64,000 nucleotides of DNA from an uncultured Clostridia bacterium (GCA_944327625.1 CALVHL010000001.1:124001-188000); one strand, 5' to 3'. Positions 42,512-53,156 are shown, counted from the first letter of the stretch. Program-made: numbers and translations. The notes: generated by a model not told the origin, from the letters alone.

Positions 42512-43234
42512 ATGGAAAAGAAAGAACAGCTTTATGAAGGAAAGGCAAAAAAGGTTTTCGCCACCGAAAATCCCGACTATGTAATCGTTTCCTACAAGGA
42601 CGACGCGACGGCGTTTAACGGCCTCAAAAAGGGCACGATTGCGGGTAAGGGCGTAATCAACAACAAGATGAGCAACCTCATGATGAAGATGCTCGAAAAG
42701 AAGGGTATTCCCACGCACTTCGTTGAGGAACTCGACGACAGAAACACCGTCGTAAAGAAGGTTCAGATCGTTCCCCTCGAAGTAATCATAAGGAATGTTG
42801 CCGCAGGCAGCTTCTCCAAGAAATACGGCGTACCCGAAGGCACTATCCTTGCAAATCCTACCATAGAATTTTCCTATAAGAACGACGAATTGGGCGATCC
42901 TCTCCTCAACACCTATCACGCGCTCGCTTTAAGGCTTGCCACCAAGGAGGAGATTGACACCATAACCAATATGGCGTTCGCCGTAAACGACGCAATGAAG
43001 GCATTTTTCAAGGAACTCAACATCGACCTCATCGACTTCAAGCTTGAATTCGGCAGGTACAAGGGACAGATCGTGCTCGCGGACGAAATTTCCCCCGACA
43101 CCTGCCGCTTCTGGGAAGCAGGCAGCTGGGATACTACCAAGCACGTAAGCCTCGATAAGGACAGGTTCCGCAGGGATCTCGGCGGCGTAGAGGACGCTTA
43201 TGCAGAGATCTTCAAGAGAATAGGACTCAACTGA
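42512..43234 (+). CDS. purC: SAICAR synthetase
   Basis: 240 aa. ATP-dependent joining of aspartate to CAIR. LYEGKAKKVFAT near 8, SYKDDATAFNG, PLEVIIRNVAAGSFSKKYG near 87, and ADEISPDTCRFWE near 190. The frame is open from a TTG at 42503, but the ATG at 42512 has AAGGAG 11 nt upstream and is the usual start. Confidence 0.96.
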   Translation: MEKKEQLYEGKAKKVFATENPDYVIVSYKDDATAFNGLKKGTIAGKGVINNKMSNLMMKMLEKKGIPTHFVEELDDRNTVVKKVQIVPLEVIIRNVAAGSFSKKYGVPEGTILANPTIEFSYKNDELGDPLLNTYHALALRLATKEEIDTITNMAFAVNDAMKAFFKELNIDLIDFKLEFGRYKGQIVLADEISPDTCRFWEAGSWDTTKHVSLDKDRFRRDLGGVEDAYAEIFKRIGLN

Positions 43235-43267
43235 TCATTTCAGGACGCAGATTAAAGAGAAAAGCTT

Positions 43268-44695
43268 ATGTATCTCAGATCGGAAAAATTGCCCTTTGAC
43301 GGTATGCATGAGGAGTGCGGCGTTTTCGGCGTGTACTCGCAGGAAAACAGGAACGTCGCATACACCGTGTATTACGGTCTCTATGCCCTGCAACACAGGG
43401 GGCAGGAGAGCGCGGGTATTGCCGTCGCTTATGCGGACAAGATAACCTACTATAAGGGTATGGGGCTCGTTCCCGACATATTCTCGGGCGGCAAACTCGA
43501 CACCCTTCCCGAGGGCGACATAGCAATCGGGCACGTCAGGTATTCGACTACGGGCGCAAGCCAGCTTCTCAACGCCCAGCCCGTAGTTTTTACGGGTAAG
43601 TGCGGCAGAATAGCGCTTGCCCATAACGGCAACCTCACAAATACCAAACAGCTCCGCGACGAACTCATTGCGGAAAATGCCGTATTCCAGACGACGATCG
43701 ACTCCGAAGTAATGGCTGTAATGATCAACAGCCTTTCGGACGGCGATATTCTGACGGGAATTAAGCGCGCCTGCGCCAAATTCAAGGGCTCTTACGCGCT
43801 CGTCATTATGACCGCCGACAAGCTCATCGCCGTCAGAGATCCCTACGGCATAAGGCCGCTGTGTATCGGCACGGTCGTTGACGACTATATCGTCGCAAGC
43901 GAGACCTGCGCACTCGACGCGGTCGGCGCAAACTTTTTGAGGGACGTCAAGCCGGGCGAAATAGTCGTGTTCGACAGCAACGGCGAACATTCCTACATGA
44001 TGGAAAATCTCCCCGAAAAGAGCAGAATGTGCATATTTGAATATGTATATTTTGCCCGTCACGACTCGGTTTTGGACGGTTGCAGCGTCTATGAGGCGAG
44101 GAAGGAGGCAGGAAAACTGCTTGCAAGGTATTGCCCCGTAGAGGCAGACCTCGTTTCGGGCGTACCCGATTCGGCGAACGTGGCGGCGAGGGGCTATGCC
44201 GAGGAGAGCGGAATACCGTTTGTCGAGGCGTTGGCTAAAAACCGCTACGTCGGCAGGACTTTCATTCAGCCCGACCAGAGGACGAGGGAGAACAGCCTCA
44301 ACGTCAAGATGAACGCTCTGCGTTCCAACGTCAACGGTAAGAGGGTAATAATAATCGACGACAGCATCGTGCGCGGCACGACCATGCGCAAGATAATCAA
44401 AATGCTCAGAAACGCGGGCGCGGCGGAAGTGCATATAAGGATATGCTCGCCCATAATCAAGCACCCTTGTCATCTCGGCATAGACATTCAGACCTATTCG
44501 CAGCTCATCGGCGCATACAAGGACGAGGAGCAGATATGCGAAAGCCTCGGCGCGGACAGCGTCAGGTATCTGACCGTAGACCAGCTCGTATCCACCTGCA
44601 AGTCGGCAAACGTCGGCTTCTGTCTGGGCTGCTTCAACGGCGAATATCCCTATCCTCTCAAAGGGTATGAGGCGGATAAACTCAAACTCGAATAA
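43268..44695 (+). CDS. purF: Amidophosphoribosyltransferase
   Basis: 475 aa. First committed purine step, PRPP plus glutamine to phosphoribosylamine. ECGVFGVYSQE at residues 16-26: Cys17 becomes the N-terminal nucleophile after removal of a 16-residue propeptide. The PRPP loop VIIIDDSIVRGTTM lies near 360. The four Cys that bind an Fe-S cluster in the B. subtilis type appear as CIFEYVYFA near 256, CPVEAD, and C-terminal CKSAN...CLGCF. Confidence 0.96.
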   Translation: MYLRSEKLPFDGMHEECGVFGVYSQENRNVAYTVYYGLYALQHRGQESAGIAVAYADKITYYKGMGLVPDIFSGGKLDTLPEGDIAIGHVRYSTTGASQLLNAQPVVFTGKCGRIALAHNGNLTNTKQLRDELIAENAVFQTTIDSEVMAVMINSLSDGDILTGIKRACAKFKGSYALVIMTADKLIAVRDPYGIRPLCIGTVVDDYIVASETCALDAVGANFLRDVKPGEIVVFDSNGEHSYMMENLPEKSRMCIFEYVYFARHDSVLDGCSVYEARKEAGKLLARYCPVEADLVSGVPDSANVAARGYAEESGIPFVEALAKNRYVGRTFIQPDQRTRENSLNVKMNALRSNVNGKRVIIIDDSIVRGTTMRKIIKMLRNAGAAEVHIRICSPIIKHPCHLGIDIQTYSQLIGAYKDEEQICESLGADSVRYLTVDQLVSTCKSANVGFCLGCFNGEYPYPLKGYEADKLKLE

Positions 44696-44737
44696 CATAA
44701 ATATACGCAAGTCGAAATAATTAAGGAGAAACAGAAT

Positions 44738-45757
44738 ATGGCAATATCTTACAAGGACAGCGGCGTAGACGTAGAACGCGGCTATAAGGCGGTCAAGCTC
44801 ATGCGCGAACACGTACAGTCTACTTATACCGACGGCGTGCTCGGCGATATAGGTTCGTTCGGCGGCTTCTTCAAGATGCCGCAGGGCATGAAAGAGCCCG
44901 TGCTCGTCGCAGGTACGGACGGAGTGGGCACTAAGCTCAAATATGCCTTCATATCCGACAAGCACGACACGATAGGCATCGACGCCGTCGCAATGTGCGT
45001 CAACGACATAGTCTGCCAGGGCGCAAAACCCCTCTTTTTCCTTGACTATTTCGCAACGGGCAACCTCTCTCCCGAGGTGGTTGCAACCGTCGTTTCAGGC
45101 GTTGCCGAGGGCTGCCGCCAGAGCGGAGCCGCCCTCATCGGCGGAGAAACTGCCGAAATGCCCGGCTTCTATGCCGCAGGCGAATATGACATAGCAGGCT
45201 TTGCCGTCGGCGTGGTCGACAAACAGAAGGTCATCAACGGCAAGGACATAAAGGAGGACGACGTGCTCGTCGGAATCAAGTCGAGCGGCATACACTCCAA
45301 CGGCTATTCGCTCGTCAGAAAACTCTGGGGCGAGGACAAGGCAGAGCTTGAAAAATATGACGAAAGGCTGGGCTGCAGGGTTATCGACGCTCTGCTCACA
45401 CCCACTAAGATATACGTAAAGTCCATTCTCGCGCTCATCGAAAAGGTAAACGTCAAGGGCATTGCTCACATCACGGGCGGCGGCTTCATCGAGAACATTC
45501 CCAGAATTTTCCCCGAGGGAATAGGCTGCGAGATAGACACGAAGTCCTACGAAGTTCCCGCGCTTTTTAAGATAATGCAGGAAAAGGCGGGCATAACCGA
45601 CGCGCAGATCTACAACACCTTCAATATGGGTATCGGTATGGTAGTATGCGTCGACGAAAAGGACGTAGAAGCTACTATCGCCCAGCTTGAAAGCACGGGC
45701 GAAAGCTGCGCCGTAATCGGCAAAACCGTAAAGGGCAGCGGGGTAAAACTGCTTTGA
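44738..45757 (+). CDS. purM: AIR synthetase (phosphoribosylformylglycinamidine cyclo-ligase)
   Basis: 339 aa. ATP-dependent ring closure of FGAM to AIR. YKDSGVDVERGYKAV at the N terminus, VAGTDGVGTKLKYAF near 60, GGETAEMPGFYAAGEYDIAGF near 135, and HITGGGFIENIPR near 245. RBS AAGGAGA. Its stop overlaps the purN TTG start. Confidence 0.97.
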   Translation: MAISYKDSGVDVERGYKAVKLMREHVQSTYTDGVLGDIGSFGGFFKMPQGMKEPVLVAGTDGVGTKLKYAFISDKHDTIGIDAVAMCVNDIVCQGAKPLFFLDYFATGNLSPEVVATVVSGVAEGCRQSGAALIGGETAEMPGFYAAGEYDIAGFAVGVVDKQKVINGKDIKEDDVLVGIKSSGIHSNGYSLVRKLWGEDKAELEKYDERLGCRVIDALLTPTKIYVKSILALIEKVNVKGIAHITGGGFIENIPRIFPEGIGCEIDTKSYEVPALFKIMQEKAGITDAQIYNTFNMGIGMVVCVDEKDVEATIAQLESTGESCAVIGKTVKGSGVKLL

Positions 45758-46368
45758 AACGCATAGCGGTATTCGCCAGCGGCGGCGGCACGGATTTTCA
45801 GTCAATAATAGACGCGAACGAGAGGGATAAGTTCTGCGAAATAACCTATTTAATTGCCTCGAAAGAGGGGATAGGCGCAATCGACCGCGCAAAAAAGCAC
45901 GGCATACATACGGCGGTATTTGCAAAAAAGGACTATCCCGACATCGAAAAGCTGTATGCCGAGCTCACCTATCTTCTCAACCTCAACAGGGTTGACTATA
46001 TAGTGCTCGCGGGCTGGCTCAAAATAATTCCCGAAAGCTTCGTAAGGACTTTCGCAGACAGAATAATAAACATTCACCCGTCGCTCATTCCGTCGTTCTG
46101 CGGTGCGGGCATGTACGGGCTGAACGTGCATAAAGCCGTACTCGAATACGGCGCAAAGATCTCGGGGTGCACCGTGCATTTCGTCAACGAAGTGCCCGAC
46201 GGCGGGGCGATTATCGCCCAGCGAACAGTCGAAGTAGAGGACGGCGACACGCCCGAGAGCTTGCAGGCGAGAATACTCGAAGTCGAGCACTCGCTTCTGC
46301 CCGAATGTGTCAGGAAACTGTGCGAGGGCAGAATAGTCAAGGACGGAAGAAAAGTAACCGTTAAGTGA
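45754..46368 (+). CDS. purN: GAR transformylase
   Basis: 204 aa. Transfers a formyl group from 10-formyl-THF to GAR. ASGGGTDFQSIIDAN near residue 8, VLAGWLKIIPESF near 87, NIHPSLIPSF near 106 (catalytic Asn/His), CTVHFVNEVPDGGAIIAQ near 137. The start codon is TTG, overlapping the purM TGA (TTGA) with no separate ribosome-binding site, so translation relies on coupling. Confidence 0.95.
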   Translation: MKRIAVFASGGGTDFQSIIDANERDKFCEITYLIASKEGIGAIDRAKKHGIHTAVFAKKDYPDIEKLYAELTYLLNLNRVDYIVLAGWLKIIPESFVRTFADRIINIHPSLIPSFCGAGMYGLNVHKAVLEYGAKISGCTVHFVNEVPDGGAIIAQRTVEVEDGDTPESLQARILEVEHSLLPECVRKLCEGRIVKDGRKVTVK

Positions 46369-46397
46369 GAAAAATTTAATTTGGGAGACGATAGATT

Positions 46398-48017
46398 ATG
46401 GAAATGAAGAAAAGAGCGCTTGTGTCCGTCTCGGACAAAGAAGGAGTTGTCGAGTTCTGCAAAGGACTTGTAAAGAACGGTTTTGAAATTATCTCGACGG
46501 GCGGCACGGCAAAGGCGCTCAAAGACGCGGGACTGAAAGTTATCGGGATTTCCGAAATTACGGGCTTCCCCGAATGTCTTGACGGCAGGGTCAAGACGCT
46601 TCACCCCAACGTCCATGCGGGACTTCTCGCCATGCGTTCCAATCCCGAGCACATGGCTCAGCTCGAAAAGCTCAACATCAACACCATTGACATAGTCTGC
46701 GTAAACCTCTATCCCTTCAAGGCGACCTTGCAGAGGGGGGCAGATTTCGCCGAATGTATAGAAAATATCGACATCGGCGGCCCTACGATGATAAGGGCGG
46801 CGGCAAAGAACTATCAGGACGTTGCCGTAATAGTCGATCCCAAGGACTACGACAAGGTGCTTGCCGAGCTCGAAAACGGCGGAGTGACGCTTGAAACCAA
46901 GAAATATCTCCAATATAAGGTGTTCGCGCACACCGCAGTTTACGACAGCCTTATTTCCAACTATCTCGCATCGCAGCTCGGCATCGAATACCCTGACAGC
47001 GTAACTTTCGCTTACGAAAAGGCGCAGGATCTGAGGTACGGCGAAAACCCTCAGCAGACGGCGGTATTCTACAAGGAAGAATTTGACAGAAAGGGTTGCC
47101 TTTCCTCGGCGGAACAGCTCTGGGGCAAGGAACTTTCGTATAACAACATAAACGACGCCAACGGCGCGCTCGAGCTCTTAAAGGAGTTCGGCGGTACGCC
47201 CGCGGTAGTTGCCTGCAAGCACGCAAATCCCTGCGGCGTAGGCACGGGCGAAAGTGTATGCGAGGCATATCTCAAAGCATACAATTCCGATCCTGTTTCG
47301 GTATTCGGCGGCATACTTGCCATTAACGGCGAGGTCGACGCGGCAACCGCAACCGAAATAAATAAGATATTCATTGAAATAGTCATGGCTCCCTCGTACA
47401 GCAAGGAAGCGCTTGAAATACTTGAACAGAAGAAGAATATCCGCCTCCTTAAAATTGCCGACATCACGGCTCGCCGCGAGGCAACGGCAAAGGATATGAA
47501 GAAAGTTTACGGCGGCCTGCTCGTTCAGCAGTACGACGAATGTCTCATCAAGGACGAGGATATGTCGCTGTTTTCAAAGAAAGCTTCCGTCGATGTCGTA
47601 ACTCTGCCCTCGGGCAAGCAGAAGACCGTCTACGGCTGCGGCGTAGTCACCGACCGAGCTCCCACGGCGGACGAGATCGAAGCGCTCATGTTTAACTGGA
47701 AGGTCGTAAAGCACACCAAGTCCAACGCCATAGTAATAGGCAAGAAGGGCAGGACGACGGGCATAGGCATGGGACAGACCAACCGCATCTGGGCGGCTCA
47801 GCAGGCGATAGCTCACGCAAGCGAGGAGGCAAAGGGCTCGGTAATGGCTTCCGACGCCTTCTTCCCCTTCCCCGATTGCGTCGAAGAATGTGTCAAGGCG
47901 GGCATAACCGCCATAATTCAGCCGGGCGGCTCCATTCAGGATAAGGCGTCGGTCGACGCGTGCAACGCGGCAGGCATAGCAATGGTATTCGTCGGCGACA
48001 GACATTTCAAACACTGA
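46398..48017 (+). CDS. purH: Bifunctional AICAR transformylase/IMP cyclohydrolase
   Basis: 539 aa. Last two steps to IMP. N-terminal MGS-like cyclohydrolase domain (SVSDKEGVVEFCKGL, ISTGGTAKALKDAG, RVKTLHPNVHAGLL) to about 200, then the transformylase domain with LRYGENPQQTA, CKHANPCGVG and a C-terminal SDAFFPFPDCVEE. Somewhat longer than the usual roughly 510-530 aa. RBS GGGAGA. Confidence 0.96.
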   Translation: MEMKKRALVSVSDKEGVVEFCKGLVKNGFEIISTGGTAKALKDAGLKVIGISEITGFPECLDGRVKTLHPNVHAGLLAMRSNPEHMAQLEKLNINTIDIVCVNLYPFKATLQRGADFAECIENIDIGGPTMIRAAAKNYQDVAVIVDPKDYDKVLAELENGGVTLETKKYLQYKVFAHTAVYDSLISNYLASQLGIEYPDSVTFAYEKAQDLRYGENPQQTAVFYKEEFDRKGCLSSAEQLWGKELSYNNINDANGALELLKEFGGTPAVVACKHANPCGVGTGESVCEAYLKAYNSDPVSVFGGILAINGEVDAATATEINKIFIEIVMAPSYSKEALEILEQKKNIRLLKIADITARREATAKDMKKVYGGLLVQQYDECLIKDEDMSLFSKKASVDVVTLPSGKQKTVYGCGVVTDRAPTADEIEALMFNWKVVKHTKSNAIVIGKKGRTTGIGMGQTNRIWAAQQAIAHASEEAKGSVMASDAFFPFPDCVEECVKAGITAIIQPGGSIQDKASVDACNAAGIAMVFVGDRHFKH

Positions 48018-48034
48018 TATAAGCGGTATTAAAT

Positions 48035-49315
48035 ATGAAAGTACTCGTTATAGGAAACGGCGGCAGAGAACACGCCATTCTGACCGCGCTCAAAAAGAGC
48101 GCGAGGGTAGATAAACTCTATTGCATGAAGGGCAACGCCGGCACGGCGGAGATTGCCGAAAATATCGACGTAGACTATATGAACGTCGACGCGGTGGTCA
48201 AATTCGCGCTCGAAAATCCCCAGATAGATTATTACGTCGTAACGCCCGACGATCCGCTCGCGATAGGGCTCGTCGACGCGCTTCAGGCGATAGGCAAGCG
48301 CTGTTTCGGTCCTACCAAGGCGGCGGCGCTCATCGAAGCAAGCAAGGCTTTCGCCAAGCAGCTGATGAAAAAGTATGACATTCCCACGGCGGCTTCCGAA
48401 ACTTTCGACAATTACGGCGACGCGCTCGAATACGTCAGAAAGGTCGGCGCGCCCATAGTTCTCAAAGCCGACGGACTTGCGCTCGGCAAGGGCGTACTGC
48501 TCTGCGAAACGCTCAAACAGGCGGAAGAAGGGCTCAAAGAGATAATGCTCGACAAGGCGTTCGGCGCGGCGGGCAATAAGGTCGTCGTCGAAGAATATAT
48601 GAAGGGGCTCAAATATACCCCCGGCGAAGAAGTTTCCGTTCTCGCATTCACCGACGGCAAGACGATCGTGCCGATGATTACTTCCTGCGACCACAAGCGC
48701 GCAATGGACGGCGACAAGGGGCTGAATACGGGCGGCATGGGCACTTTCTCGCCCTGTCCGTTCTGGACGGCGGAGCTTGAAAAGGAAGTACTCGAAAAGA
48801 TAATGCTTCCCACCGTAAAGGCTATGAACGCAGAGGGCAGGACCTTCAAGGGCTGTCTCTACTTCGGACTCATGCGCACGGATAAGGGCATGAAAGTCGT
48901 CGAATACAACTCGCGCTTCGGCGATCCCGAAACGCAGGTCGTTCTGCCAATGCTCAAAACCGACCTTCTCGATATATTCGAGGCGGTGACGGACGAGCGG
49001 CTTGCCGATATAGACATAGAATGGGAGAGCGGCGCCTGCGTCTGCGTAGTGCTTGCAAGCGGCGGCTATCCCCTGCACTATGTAAAGGGCAAGGAAATTA
49101 CGATAGGCGACACGGGCGAATGTTCGATAATCCACGCAGGTACGGCGATTAAGGACGGAAAGCTCGTCACCAACGGCGGCAGGGTGCTCGACGTGGTTGC
49201 CAAGGGCGCGACCGTCGAAGACGCGCGTAAAAAGGCGTACGCGGCGGTTAAGAATATTTTCTGGGAAGGAATGCAGTACCGCACTGATATCGGCATAAAG
49301 TACCGCGACAGATAA
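48035..49315 (+). CDS. purD: GAR synthetase (phosphoribosylamine-glycine ligase)
   Basis: 426 aa, ATP-grasp ligase. VIGNGGREHAILTAL at residues 4-18, CFGPTKAAALIEASKAFAK near 90, PIVLKADGLALGKGVLL near 135, DHKRAMDGDKGLNTGGMGTF near 212, YNSRFGDPETQ near 291. Adds glycine to phosphoribosylamine. Starts 17 nt after purH. Confidence 0.97.
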   Translation: MKVLVIGNGGREHAILTALKKSARVDKLYCMKGNAGTAEIAENIDVDYMNVDAVVKFALENPQIDYYVVTPDDPLAIGLVDALQAIGKRCFGPTKAAALIEASKAFAKQLMKKYDIPTAASETFDNYGDALEYVRKVGAPIVLKADGLALGKGVLLCETLKQAEEGLKEIMLDKAFGAAGNKVVVEEYMKGLKYTPGEEVSVLAFTDGKTIVPMITSCDHKRAMDGDKGLNTGGMGTFSPCPFWTAELEKEVLEKIMLPTVKAMNAEGRTFKGCLYFGLMRTDKGMKVVEYNSRFGDPETQVVLPMLKTDLLDIFEAVTDERLADIDIEWESGACVCVVLASGGYPLHYVKGKEITIGDTGECSIIHAGTAIKDGKLVTNGGRVLDVVAKGATVEDARKKAYAAVKNIFWEGMQYRTDIGIKYRDR

Positions 49316-49349
49316 TGTTGCCGAGCATAGATTTTTGGGATACGAAAAG

Positions 49350-52300
49350 ATGATTTACAGAATTTTTGTTGAAAAAAAGGACAATTTACAGGCAAAAAAG
49401 ACGGTTGACGATATTCGCAATCAGCTCAAAATCGAGGTTGAGGACGTAAGGCAGCTCATTCGCTACGACGTTGAGAATATCACCGAGGACGAGTTTATGG
49501 CTGCCGTTCCCGGCGTATTTTCAGAGCCGCCCGTCGACAATGTCTACTATGAGAGCGTAGATATACCCGCCGAATACAAGGTATTTGCCGTCGCATATCT
49601 GACGGGGCAGTACGACCAGCGCGCGGACAGCGCGGCGCAGTGCGTTCAGCTCCTCACCAAGAAAGAGCGTCCGCTCATCAAGTGCGCAAATATTTACGCC
49701 GTAAAGGGCGTGACCGACGAACAGCTCGAAGTCATCAAAAAGCACGTCATCAACCCCGTCGAGAGCGAGGAAGTCACGCTCGATAAGCCTACTTCGCTCG
49801 TTCACGAGGCGATAAGGGCGGAGGACGTCAAGGACGTAGAGGGCTTTATAGAAATGTCCGACGAGCAGATAGCCGCATACCACAGGAAGATGGGGCTTGC
49901 AATGTCGGTTGCCGACCTCGCGTTCGTCAGGGACTATTTCATCACCGAAAAGAGAAACCCTACCGAAACCGAAATAAGGGTTATCGACACCTATTGGTCT
50001 GACCATTGCCGTCACACGACCTTTGCAACCGAAATTAAAAATATAGTTGTAAACAGCGATAATAAGCACGTCAAAAAGGCGCTTGACGAATACAAGGAAC
50101 TCTTTGCCGAGCTCTACAAGGGCAGGACGGATAAATATCCCTGCCTTATGGATATTGCGACAATCGGCGCAAAGAAACTTAAAAAAGACGGGCTTTTGGA
50201 CAATCTCGACATATCCGACGAGATCAACGCCTGCTCAATAAAGATTGATGCCACTCTCGACGGCAAAAAACAGCCGTACACCATAATGTTCAAGAACGAG
50301 ACGCACAATCACCCCACCGAAATAGAGCCTTTCGGCGGCGCGGCGACCTGCCTCGGCGGCGCGATAAGAGATCCGCTTTCGGGCAGAACTTATGTGTTGC
50401 AGTCCATGCGCGTCACGGGCTGTGCCGATCCTACCGAACCCATAAGCGCGACGCTTCCCGGCAAACTCCCGCAGAGGGTTATCACCCGTACTGCGGCGGC
50501 AGGTTTCTCCTCTTACGGCAACCAGATAGGTCTTGCGACAGGTCAGGTAGACGAGGTATATCACCCCGGCTATAAGGCAAAGAGGCTGGAAACTGGCTTC
50601 GTCGTAGGCGGCGCAAAGTCGGATATGATCTACAGGGCTAAGCCCTGCAAGGGCGACGTCATCATTCTGCTCGGCGGCGAAACGGGCAGGGACGGCTGCG
50701 GCGGCGCGACTGGTTCTTCCAAGGCGCACGACAAGAAGTCCGTTCAGACCTGCGGCGCGGAAGTGCAGAAGGGCAACGCGCTCACCGAAAGAAAACTTCA
50801 AAGACTTTTCCTCAATAAAGAGGTAACCAATAAAATCAAAAAGTGCAACGACTTCGGCGCGGGCGGCGTATCGGTTGCTATCGGCGAACTTGCCGACGGG
50901 CTTATCATAGAGCTCGATAAAGTGCCCAAGAAATACGAGGGACTTTCGGGCACCGAACTCGCCATAAGCGAATCTCAGGAGAGAATGGCGGTCGTCGTTG
51001 CAAAGGAAGACGTCGAAAGCTTCATTGCGCTCGCCGCAGAGGAAAACCTCACGGCAACGCCCGTTGCCGTCGTAACCGACGACAGAAGAATGAAGATGTA
51101 CCACCGCGGCAGGGCGATCGTCGACATTTCGAGAGATTTCCTCGACACCAACGGCGTAAAACAGCAGACCGACGCGGAGATCAACGAAAAAGTCACCGAT
51201 TTCTTCGACGCTGCTCAAAAGGGCGGGTTTGCCGAGCGGCTTGAAAAGACGCTCTCCTGCCTCAACGTCTGCTCGAAGAAGGGGCTTGCTGAAATGTTCG
51301 ACTCGACCATCGGCGCAAAGTCGGTATATATGCCCTTCGGCGGCAAGTATCAGCTTACCCCCGTAATCGCCATGGCGGCAAAACTCATGGGCGGCGAGAC
51401 AGACGATTGCACGGTTTCGGCTTACGGTTACAGCCCCGAGCTGTCCTCATCGTCGCCTTTCACGGGCGCGGTATATGCAATAATGACCTCCGTTTCAAAG
51501 CTCGTCGCGGCAGGCGCGGACTTTAAGGACGCCCGCCTCACCTTGCAGGAATTCTTCATGCGTCTGCGCGAAGATCCCGCTCGCTGGGGCGTTCCGCTCG
51601 CCGCACTTTTAGGCGCGCTGTATGCACAGCTCGGTCTGGGGCTCGGCGCGATCGGCGGCAAGGACTCTATGAGCGGCTCTTTCGAGGATATCGACGTGCC
51701 TCCGACGCTCATTTCGTTCGCGCTCGCACCCTCAAAGGCTTCGGCGCTCATAACCAACGTAATAGGCGGTGCGGGCAAAAAGCTCTATCTGCTTCCAGCG
51801 AAGAAGGACGAAAGTAAAATGCCCGACTTCGGCTATCTCAAAGAGCTCTATTCCGCCGTACACGAGAATATTTCAAGCGGCAATATCTCCTTTGCGACCG
51901 TCGTCGAAAAGGGCGGCATTGCGGCGGCTGTCGTCAAGAGCTGTCTGGGCAACGGCTACGGCTTCGATTTCGCAATGGATAAGGACGAGCTGTTCAAGGA
52001 GCACTACGGCGAAATAATAGTTGCCGCAGACGATATTTCCAAGCTCGGCAACATTCAAAGCGTATATATCGGCGCATCTTCCGACGGCGCGTTCACCTGC
52101 GGCGGCGAAAGCCTTTCCGTAAAGGCGGCGGAAGAAAAGTATATCGGCAAGCTCAACGGCGTGTTCCCCGTTACGGCAAAGGCGGAGGGCGCTATCCCTG
52201 ACTGTGACTATACGGGCGGACAGAGATATACCAACATTGCTACTAAAATCGCAAAGCCGAGGGTATTCATTCCCGCATTCCCCGGCACTAACTGCGAACT

Positions 52301-53051
52301 CGATACCGCCCGCGCGTTCAAAATGGCGGGTGCAGAGCCCGAAATTCTCGTAATCAAGAATCGTTCGGCGGCAGACATCGAGGAGAGCGTAGAGGCGATA
52401 ATCAAGGCTATCGACAGGGCGAACATAGTGGCGTTCCCCGGCGGCTTCTCGGGCGGCGACGAACCCGACGGCTCGGGCAAGTTCATTGCCACGACCTTCA
52501 AGAACCCCGCGGTTGCCGAGAGAATTATGAAGCTGCTCGAAGTGAGAGACGGCCTCGCGCTGGGTATTTGCAACGGCTTCCAGGCGCTCATAAAGCTCGG
52601 GCTCGTTCCGTACGGCAAGGTCAGCCCGCTCACGGCAAATTCGCCTACATTGACTTACAACAACATTTCGAGACACGTTTCGACGATGGTCAATATAAGG
52701 GTTGCCTCCAACCTCAGCCCCTGGCTGAGCGGCTGCAAGGTCGGCGAAGTCTATGCCGTTCCCGTATCGCACGGCGAGGGCAAGATAGTCGCTCCCGCGA
52801 TAGAGCTTGAAAAGATGCTCGCAGGCGGTCAGATCGCCACGCAGTACGTCGACCTCGACGGCAAACCGACGATGATAAGTCCCTACAATCCCAACGGCAG
52901 TATGTGGGCAATAGAGGGCATAACCTCGCCCGACGGCAGGGTGCTCGGCAAGATGGGACACAGCGAAAGAAAGGGTAAAAACCTTTACAAGAATTACGAC
53001 GGCAATTTCGATATGAAGATATTTGAAAGCGGCGTAAAGTATTTCAGTTAA
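49350..53051 (+). CDS. purL: FGAM synthetase, single-chain clostridial type
   Basis: 1233 aa. Converts FGAR to FGAM using glutamine and ATP. SDHCRHTTFATEI near 215 and the duplicated PurM-like ATP domains (FKNETHNHPTEIEPFGGAATC near 315, LGAIGGKDSMSGSF near 765) precede a class I glutaminase domain from about 970 (VFIPAFPGTNCELDTARAF, nucleophile Cys in LALGICNGFQAL, SHGEGKIVAP). PurL, PurQ and the PurS role are in one chain, so no purS or purQ is needed. Frame is open from a TTG at 49335; the ATG at 49350 has only a weak GGGA upstream. Confidence 0.96.
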   Translation: MIYRIFVEKKDNLQAKKTVDDIRNQLKIEVEDVRQLIRYDVENITEDEFMAAVPGVFSEPPVDNVYYESVDIPAEYKVFAVAYLTGQYDQRADSAAQCVQLLTKKERPLIKCANIYAVKGVTDEQLEVIKKHVINPVESEEVTLDKPTSLVHEAIRAEDVKDVEGFIEMSDEQIAAYHRKMGLAMSVADLAFVRDYFITEKRNPTETEIRVIDTYWSDHCRHTTFATEIKNIVVNSDNKHVKKALDEYKELFAELYKGRTDKYPCLMDIATIGAKKLKKDGLLDNLDISDEINACSIKIDATLDGKKQPYTIMFKNETHNHPTEIEPFGGAATCLGGAIRDPLSGRTYVLQSMRVTGCADPTEPISATLPGKLPQRVITRTAAAGFSSYGNQIGLATGQVDEVYHPGYKAKRLETGFVVGGAKSDMIYRAKPCKGDVIILLGGETGRDGCGGATGSSKAHDKKSVQTCGAEVQKGNALTERKLQRLFLNKEVTNKIKKCNDFGAGGVSVAIGELADGLIIELDKVPKKYEGLSGTELAISESQERMAVVVAKEDVESFIALAAEENLTATPVAVVTDDRRMKMYHRGRAIVDISRDFLDTNGVKQQTDAEINEKVTDFFDAAQKGGFAERLEKTLSCLNVCSKKGLAEMFDSTIGAKSVYMPFGGKYQLTPVIAMAAKLMGGETDDCTVSAYGYSPELSSSSPFTGAVYAIMTSVSKLVAAGADFKDARLTLQEFFMRLREDPARWGVPLAALLGALYAQLGLGLGAIGGKDSMSGSFEDIDVPPTLISFALAPSKASALITNVIGGAGKKLYLLPAKKDESKMPDFGYLKELYSAVHENISSGNISFATVVEKGGIAAAVVKSCLGNGYGFDFAMDKDELFKEHYGEIIVAADDISKLGNIQSVYIGASSDGAFTCGGESLSVKAAEEKYIGKLNGVFPVTAKAEGAIPDCDYTGGQRYTNIATKIAKPRVFIPAFPGTNCELDTARAFKMAGAEPEILVIKNRSAADIEESVEAIIKAIDRANIVAFPGGFSGGDEPDGSGKFIATTFKNPAVAERIMKLLEVRDGLALGICNGFQALIKLGLVPYGKVSPLTANSPTLTYNNISRHVSTMVNIRVASNLSPWLSGCKVGEVYAVPVSHGEGKIVAPAIELEKMLAGGQIATQYVDLDGKPTMISPYNPNGSMWAIEGITSPDGRVLGKMGHSERKGKNLYKNYDGNFDMKIFESGVKYFS

Positions 53052-53059
53052 AAGACATT

Positions 53060-53090
53060 TTCAGCCCGCCCTTTCGGCGGGCTGAATTTT
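53060..53090 (+). terminator. Terminator ending the purine operon
   Basis: 11-bp stem TTCAGCCCGCC (53060-53070) with GGCGGGCTGAA (53076-53086), loop CTTTC, T-run. Confidence 0.9.
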
Positions 53091-53156
53091 AAAATGTGCA
53101 ATAACGCACAATAGTACTGCGGGCGAAACCCCGCAATTATAGGGAAGGTAATAATT